Part shown: in pieces, positions 5,181-7,819 of the stretch | Numbering within the stretch: the stretch's first letter is position 1 | Layout of the letters: each line of letters opens with the position of its first letter | Assembly (NCBI GenBank): GCA_023438965.1 | Contig: JAEXPB010000101.1 | Coordinates: forward strand, 1 to 7,819 | From: Bacillota bacterium | GTDB lineage: Bacteria; Bacillota; Clostridia; Saccharofermentanales; UBA5734 | Reading direction: 5' to 3' | Length of the DNA: 7,819 nt | Made by a program: the position numbers and the translations under genes | Notes under the pieces: generated by a model | What the model was told of the DNA's origin: nothing | Seen by the model: the letters and a program-made list of their open reading frames with translations, nothing else | The model's database searches: none

Positions 5181-5195
5181 ACCCGCTGAACGGGT
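5181..5195. repeat. Short inverted repeat in the lipoprotein promoter region
   Basis: ACCCG (5181-5185) and CGGGT (5191-5195) form a 5-bp GC-rich dyad with a CTGAA spacer. It lies where a -35 element would be expected for the -10 candidates TAAAAT (5205-5210) or TATAAC (5214-5219). Neither has a good -35, which suits an activator-dependent promoter. As an RNA hairpin it has no T-run. Confidence 0.3.
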
Positions 5196-5245
5196 GACGT
5201 ACCATAAAATCACTATAACAGATGGGAGTGATTTTATGAAACGTC
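5196..5245 (+). promoter_or_regulatory. Long hairpin/dyad enclosing the lipoprotein start codon
   Basis: CATAAAATCAC (5203-5213) is the exact reverse complement of GTGATTTTATG (5228-5238), whose last three bases are the lipoprotein ATG. Outside a 2x2 internal loop the stem resumes with GACGT (5196-5200) against ACGTC (5241-5245). This gives 16 bp in total with a 14-base loop holding most of the GGGAG ribosome binding site. A transcript starting upstream of 5196 would have its start codon paired. Alternatively, as DNA, the dyad flanks the possible -10 TATAAC (5214-5219) and would be an operator. Confidence 0.65.
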
Positions 5246-5733
5246 TGCTTCTGGTTCTATTGTCCTGCCTGCTCATGGCTGCCCTGCTGCTCTGCACCGC
5301 CTGTGCGCCGAACAAGAACGGCGGCATCCAGGTGGCGGAGACCTACCTGAAGCACCTGATCAACAAAGAGTATGCCGCCGCGTACGATCTGCTCTCCGAC
5401 TACGACAAATCCAATATCGATCAGGCAACTTTTGTTAAATGGAAAGAGCAGGTCGCACAGATCATCACGATCAAGAGCGCCACGATCGATCCGTCGGTCG
5501 ACCGCTTTAAAAACTACAAATACCAGGGCACCACAATCGGATACGCCCTGGGGCTCAAGATCAGCCGCGACCAGGAGGTCAAGATTGCCGGCATCGACCT
5601 GGATGGGTATAATACGCCGACTTACCGCCAGATGGTCGTCTATGAGAAAGGACAATGGAAAATGCTGCTTTTGCTGACCAAGCTGAATGAAACCGTCGCC
5701 CAATACCAGGCGCTTCTGGACAAGAAGAAATAA
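5236..5733 (+). CDS. Small lipoprotein, NTF2-like fold suspected
   Basis: I chose the ATG at 5236, giving 165 residues, because GGGAG (5224-5228) lies seven bases upstream and the protein then begins with a proper signal peptide. An in-frame GTG at 5194 would put hydrophilic residues before it. The signal (MKRLL, then a hydrophobic run to Leu19) ends in CTA with lipidated Cys23 in the lipobox; Cys at -3 is less usual than Leu. The mature part (AETYLKHLINKEYAAAYDLLS, split over residues 33-53, then DQATFVKWKEQV and a C-terminal QMVVYEKGQWKMLL) resembles NTF2-like/DUF4878-type extracytoplasmic lipoproteins of Bacillota. Thirty bases separate it from the permease gene with no terminator, so the two probably form an operon. 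It may act as the permease's accessory or ligand-contact subunit, or as a check on the sensor kinase. No enzymatic motif is seen. Confidence 0.82.
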   Translation: MKRLLLVLLSCLLMAALLLCTACAPNKNGGIQVAETYLKHLINKEYAAAYDLLSDYDKSNIDQATFVKWKEQVAQIITIKSATIDPSVDRFKNYKYQGTTIGYALGLKISRDQEVKIAGIDLDGYNTPTYRQMVVYEKGQWKMLLLLTKLNETVAQYQALLDKKK

Positions 5734-5763
5734 GGACGGCACTTGGCTGAAGGTAGATAAGCT

Positions 5764-7819
5764 ATGGGCGTGTTGATCAAATACCTGCTGCAGGACATGA
5801 TCGCCCAATACCGGCGGACCCTGCTGATCCTGGTTACCCTGCTGCTCTCGTCGGCGGCGCTGCTGGCCTCGCTGGCCCTGGCCGACACGATGGTTGCCCT
5901 GGGGACCAGTCAATGGCGGGCCGAAAACGGTTATTCCGATATCGTGGTCACTGCACCGCCGGCAGCGGACGACCGGTTTATCAGCGAATTCAGTGCCGCG
6001 GCATTCGCGTCGCAAGTTGAATTCGCGGTTTACCGGGTCGCCGCCGGTGCAGAACTGGAATCGGCCGCCGGCACTAGCCCCGTCATGTTGCTGGGTTACA
6101 ATCTGGACGAATTTCGCCAGATGGTGCCGCTGCACTTCAGCAGTCAGGGAAACCTGGACCCCTTCGCCGGCAACCAGGCGGTCATCAGCCGGAAAACAGC
6201 GGCTGAGCAAGGTCTGTCTGTCGGCGATATCCTGACCGTGCGGGTCGGCGGCAATCGCCACATCCTGGCCGTTGCCGCCATTGCCTACGCCGAAGGCCCC
6301 TTCCTGTCGGAGCGGGATGCCATCAGCGTGCTGGTCCCCTACGGTAAATTGCAAGCCTGGCTTGGCGTGCTGGGACAGGTCGACAGCATCTATCTTAAAC
6401 TCCGCCAGCCGCAGGACAAAGGCCGGGTCATCCGCCAGCTGGCGAGTGCCTGTCCGGACTGCCGCGTCGCCGAAAGCTACAGCGAGGACCATATCCGCTT
6501 GCAGTCCAACCGTACAGCGGTTCCGTTCATCTTCATGTCGGTGCTGCTTTGCTTCATGACCGTCTATGTTCTTTATGTCCTTTTTAAAGGCATTGTGTTC
6601 AGCCGTTTGCCGTTGATGGGGCTTTTCCGGGCCATCGGCGCCTACCGGATGACCACCTGGCTGGTCTTGCTGACTGAAAGCGCGCTGTACGGCCTGGCCG
6701 GCGGATTGGCCAGCTGGCTGGCCGGCTATGGGATGCTGTGGATCATTATCCGTATCCTGCACAGCGGCCAGGCCGATCAATACATCCCGCTGGCCATCGG
6801 ACCGCTGCAGCTTCTTCTGGCACTGGCTGCCGCGCTGGCGACCAGCCTGCTCGGTGCGCTGGCTTGTCTGATCTCCGAAGGGCGTGCCTCGATCTGCCAG
6901 CAGATCCGGGGACTTGTTCAGACGAACCGCCCCAGGCATCAAACAGTTGCCGCTGGCTGCGGCGTGCTGGCAGTTTCCCTGCTGCCGGTTTTTCTCTGGC
7001 GCAGCGAAAAGGGACTTGTCGTGTATATCATCTGCGTCATCGGCATGTTCGCCGGTCTGGCCCTGCTGTCGCCAGCCCTGTATGCCCGCCTGGCCGGCTG
7101 GTTGGGCCGCCTGCCCAGCCAGGCCGGCGGTCCGGGCCGGATCGCCCTGCTGAATATTCGCGGCCGCCGGGATTTCGCCATCGCCGCAACCATCATCTCG
7201 ATCATTGTCGCTACGACGATCGTGATTGCGGCGATATCCACCAGCGATCGGCAGGGGGCGGCGATCTATGCCGCCCGGATTAAATACGCGCTGGAATTGT
7301 CGCTGGGCGGCCTTGATGACCGGATGGTCGGCCTGATCCGGCAAGTTCGCCCGGTTGAGGCGGTCTGCGCCAATTATTACTCCAGTTCGGTGGAAGTGGC
7401 CGGGCAAAGCATCGCCATCTACCGGGTACATGGCGTGACCCCGGAGCATGCCGGTTTCATCGATTATGCTTGGACCAGCAGCCACGCCGATCCCTGGCAG
7501 GATCTGGCCGGCGGACGAAACATCCTGCTGACCCAAACCCTTCGCGTCATTTATCAGGTCCGGGAGGGCGATGTCCTGGTGTTGAAGATTTTCGGACGCG
7601 ACGGACGTTATCGCGAATGCCCCTATACAGTCATTGGTTTCTTTGATGACTGGCAGACCAAGCTGGGCCGATATGCGCTGATCAGCCAGACGAATTTCCG
7701 GGAAGACTTTGCGGCGGACGCCTATGACAGCGTGTACGTTCGGGCCGGCGACGCCGACGCTGCCGCGGCGGCCCTGGCGGAAGCCCTGAGCCGGCAGCAG
7801 ATTACCATCAGCCAGGTCG
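5764..7819 (+). CDS. FtsX/MacB-family ABC transporter permease, partial (3' end beyond window)
   Basis: An open frame of at least 685 residues runs off the right edge. After a cytoplasmic start (MGVLIKYLLQDMIAQYRR), helix 1 spans residues 20-44. An extracytoplasmic MacB-PCD-like domain (about 45-253) follows, then FtsX-domain helices near 255-277, 297-330 and 345-372. These include the family's FRAIGAYRMTTWLVLLTESALYGLAGG, in two adjacent blocks. Two more helices (397-415, 420-440) precede a second unit starting IALLNIRGRRDF (460-471), helix 472-491, and a second external domain cut by the window. This is the 10-helix layout of YtrF/BceB-like or lipoprotein/peptide-exporting permeases. Such proteins need a separate ATPase, which is not in the window and probably lies downstream. 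A Cys-Pro-Asp-Cys (230-233) in the first external domain could form a disulfide. GAAGG (5749-5753), ten bases before the ATG, is the likely ribosome binding site. The transported or sensed substrate is unknown. Confidence 0.88.
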   Translation, partial: MGVLIKYLLQDMIAQYRRTLLILVTLLLSSAALLASLALADTMVALGTSQWRAENGYSDIVVTAPPAADDRFISEFSAAAFASQVEFAVYRVAAGAELESAAGTSPVMLLGYNLDEFRQMVPLHFSSQGNLDPFAGNQAVISRKTAAEQGLSVGDILTVRVGGNRHILAVAAIAYAEGPFLSERDAISVLVPYGKLQAWLGVLGQVDSIYLKLRQPQDKGRVIRQLASACPDCRVAESYSEDHIRLQSNRTAVPFIFMSVLLCFMTVYVLYVLFKGIVFSRLPLMGLFRAIGAYRMTTWLVLLTESALYGLAGGLASWLAGYGMLWIIIRILHSGQADQYIPLAIGPLQLLLALAAALATSLLGALACLISEGRASICQQIRGLVQTNRPRHQTVAAGCGVLAVSLLPVFLWRSEKGLVVYIICVIGMFAGLALLSPALYARLAGWLGRLPSQAGGPGRIALLNIRGRRDFAIAATIISIIVATTIVIAAISTSDRQGAAIYAARIKYALELSLGGLDDRMVGLIRQVRPVEAVCANYYSSSVEVAGQSIAIYRVHGVTPEHAGFIDYAWTSSHADPWQDLAGGRNILLTQTLRVIYQVREGDVLVLKIFGRDGRYRECPYTVIGFFDDWQTKLGRYALISQTNFREDFAADAYDSVYVRAGDADAAAAALAEALSRQQITISQV

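Noticed and set aside
5194..5235. Upstream in-frame GTG at 5194 as the lipoprotein start
   Set aside because: It would place polar residues before the signal peptide and has no ribosome binding site; the ATG at 5236 gives a normal lipoprotein signal and has GGGAG upstream.
5257..7536. Very long open frame (about 759 codons) on the minus strand
   Set aside because: It is antisense to the lipoprotein and permease genes, both with clear families. Its product is a Gln/Arg/Asp/Gly-rich low-complexity string without domains, as expected from a stop-poor complementary frame in GC-rich coding DNA.

Overview
This is a gene-dense stretch of bacterial chromosome, GC-rich by eye. It has strong Shine-Dalgarno sequences (GAGGAGG, AGGAGGG, GGGAGG) and several extended -10 promoters of the form TGC-TATAAT. 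A LiaS/LiaR-like two-component system, a Mef-type MFS exporter, an enterococcal-type AAC(6')-like acetyltransferase and a 10-TM YtrF/MacB-like permease suggest a GC-rich member of the Bacillota (Clostridia or Negativicutes-like). That assignment is inference. I see no rRNA, tRNA, CRISPR array, insertion sequence or phage gene.

Left part (1-2656). A small VOC (glyoxalase-fold) protein is followed by a Mef(A)-like MFS efflux protein with its own promoter. Convergent to these, on the minus strand, are an L-rhamnose mutarotase with an unusual Ala/Pro-rich N-terminal extension and, just upstream of it, a short open frame. That frame carries only the start of an AlbA_2 (Schlafen-AlbA-like) domain and looks like a gene remnant. 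The remnant keeps an extended -10 promoter, a perfect 18-bp palindrome at the -35 region, a structured leader and a strong ribosome binding site, so it may now serve mainly as the leader of the mutarotase transcript.

Middle (2657-3321). A GNAT acetyltransferase of the AAC(6') type points left. Its promoter and the promoter of the rightward two-component operon face away from each other and overlap, so the two probably compete for RNA polymerase.

Right part (3322-7819). A membrane sensor kinase (HisKA_3) and a NarL/LuxR-type response regulator overlap by 13 bases. A 106-bp intergenic region follows, rich in inverted repeats, then a small lipoprotein and a large FtsX-family permease that runs off the window. 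The likely logic is that the kinase/regulator pair senses an envelope signal and controls the lipoprotein-permease unit. The partner ATPase is not visible and should lie beyond the right edge. The most striking uncoded structure is an interrupted 16-bp hairpin (11 bp plus 5 bp) that traps the lipoprotein start codon.
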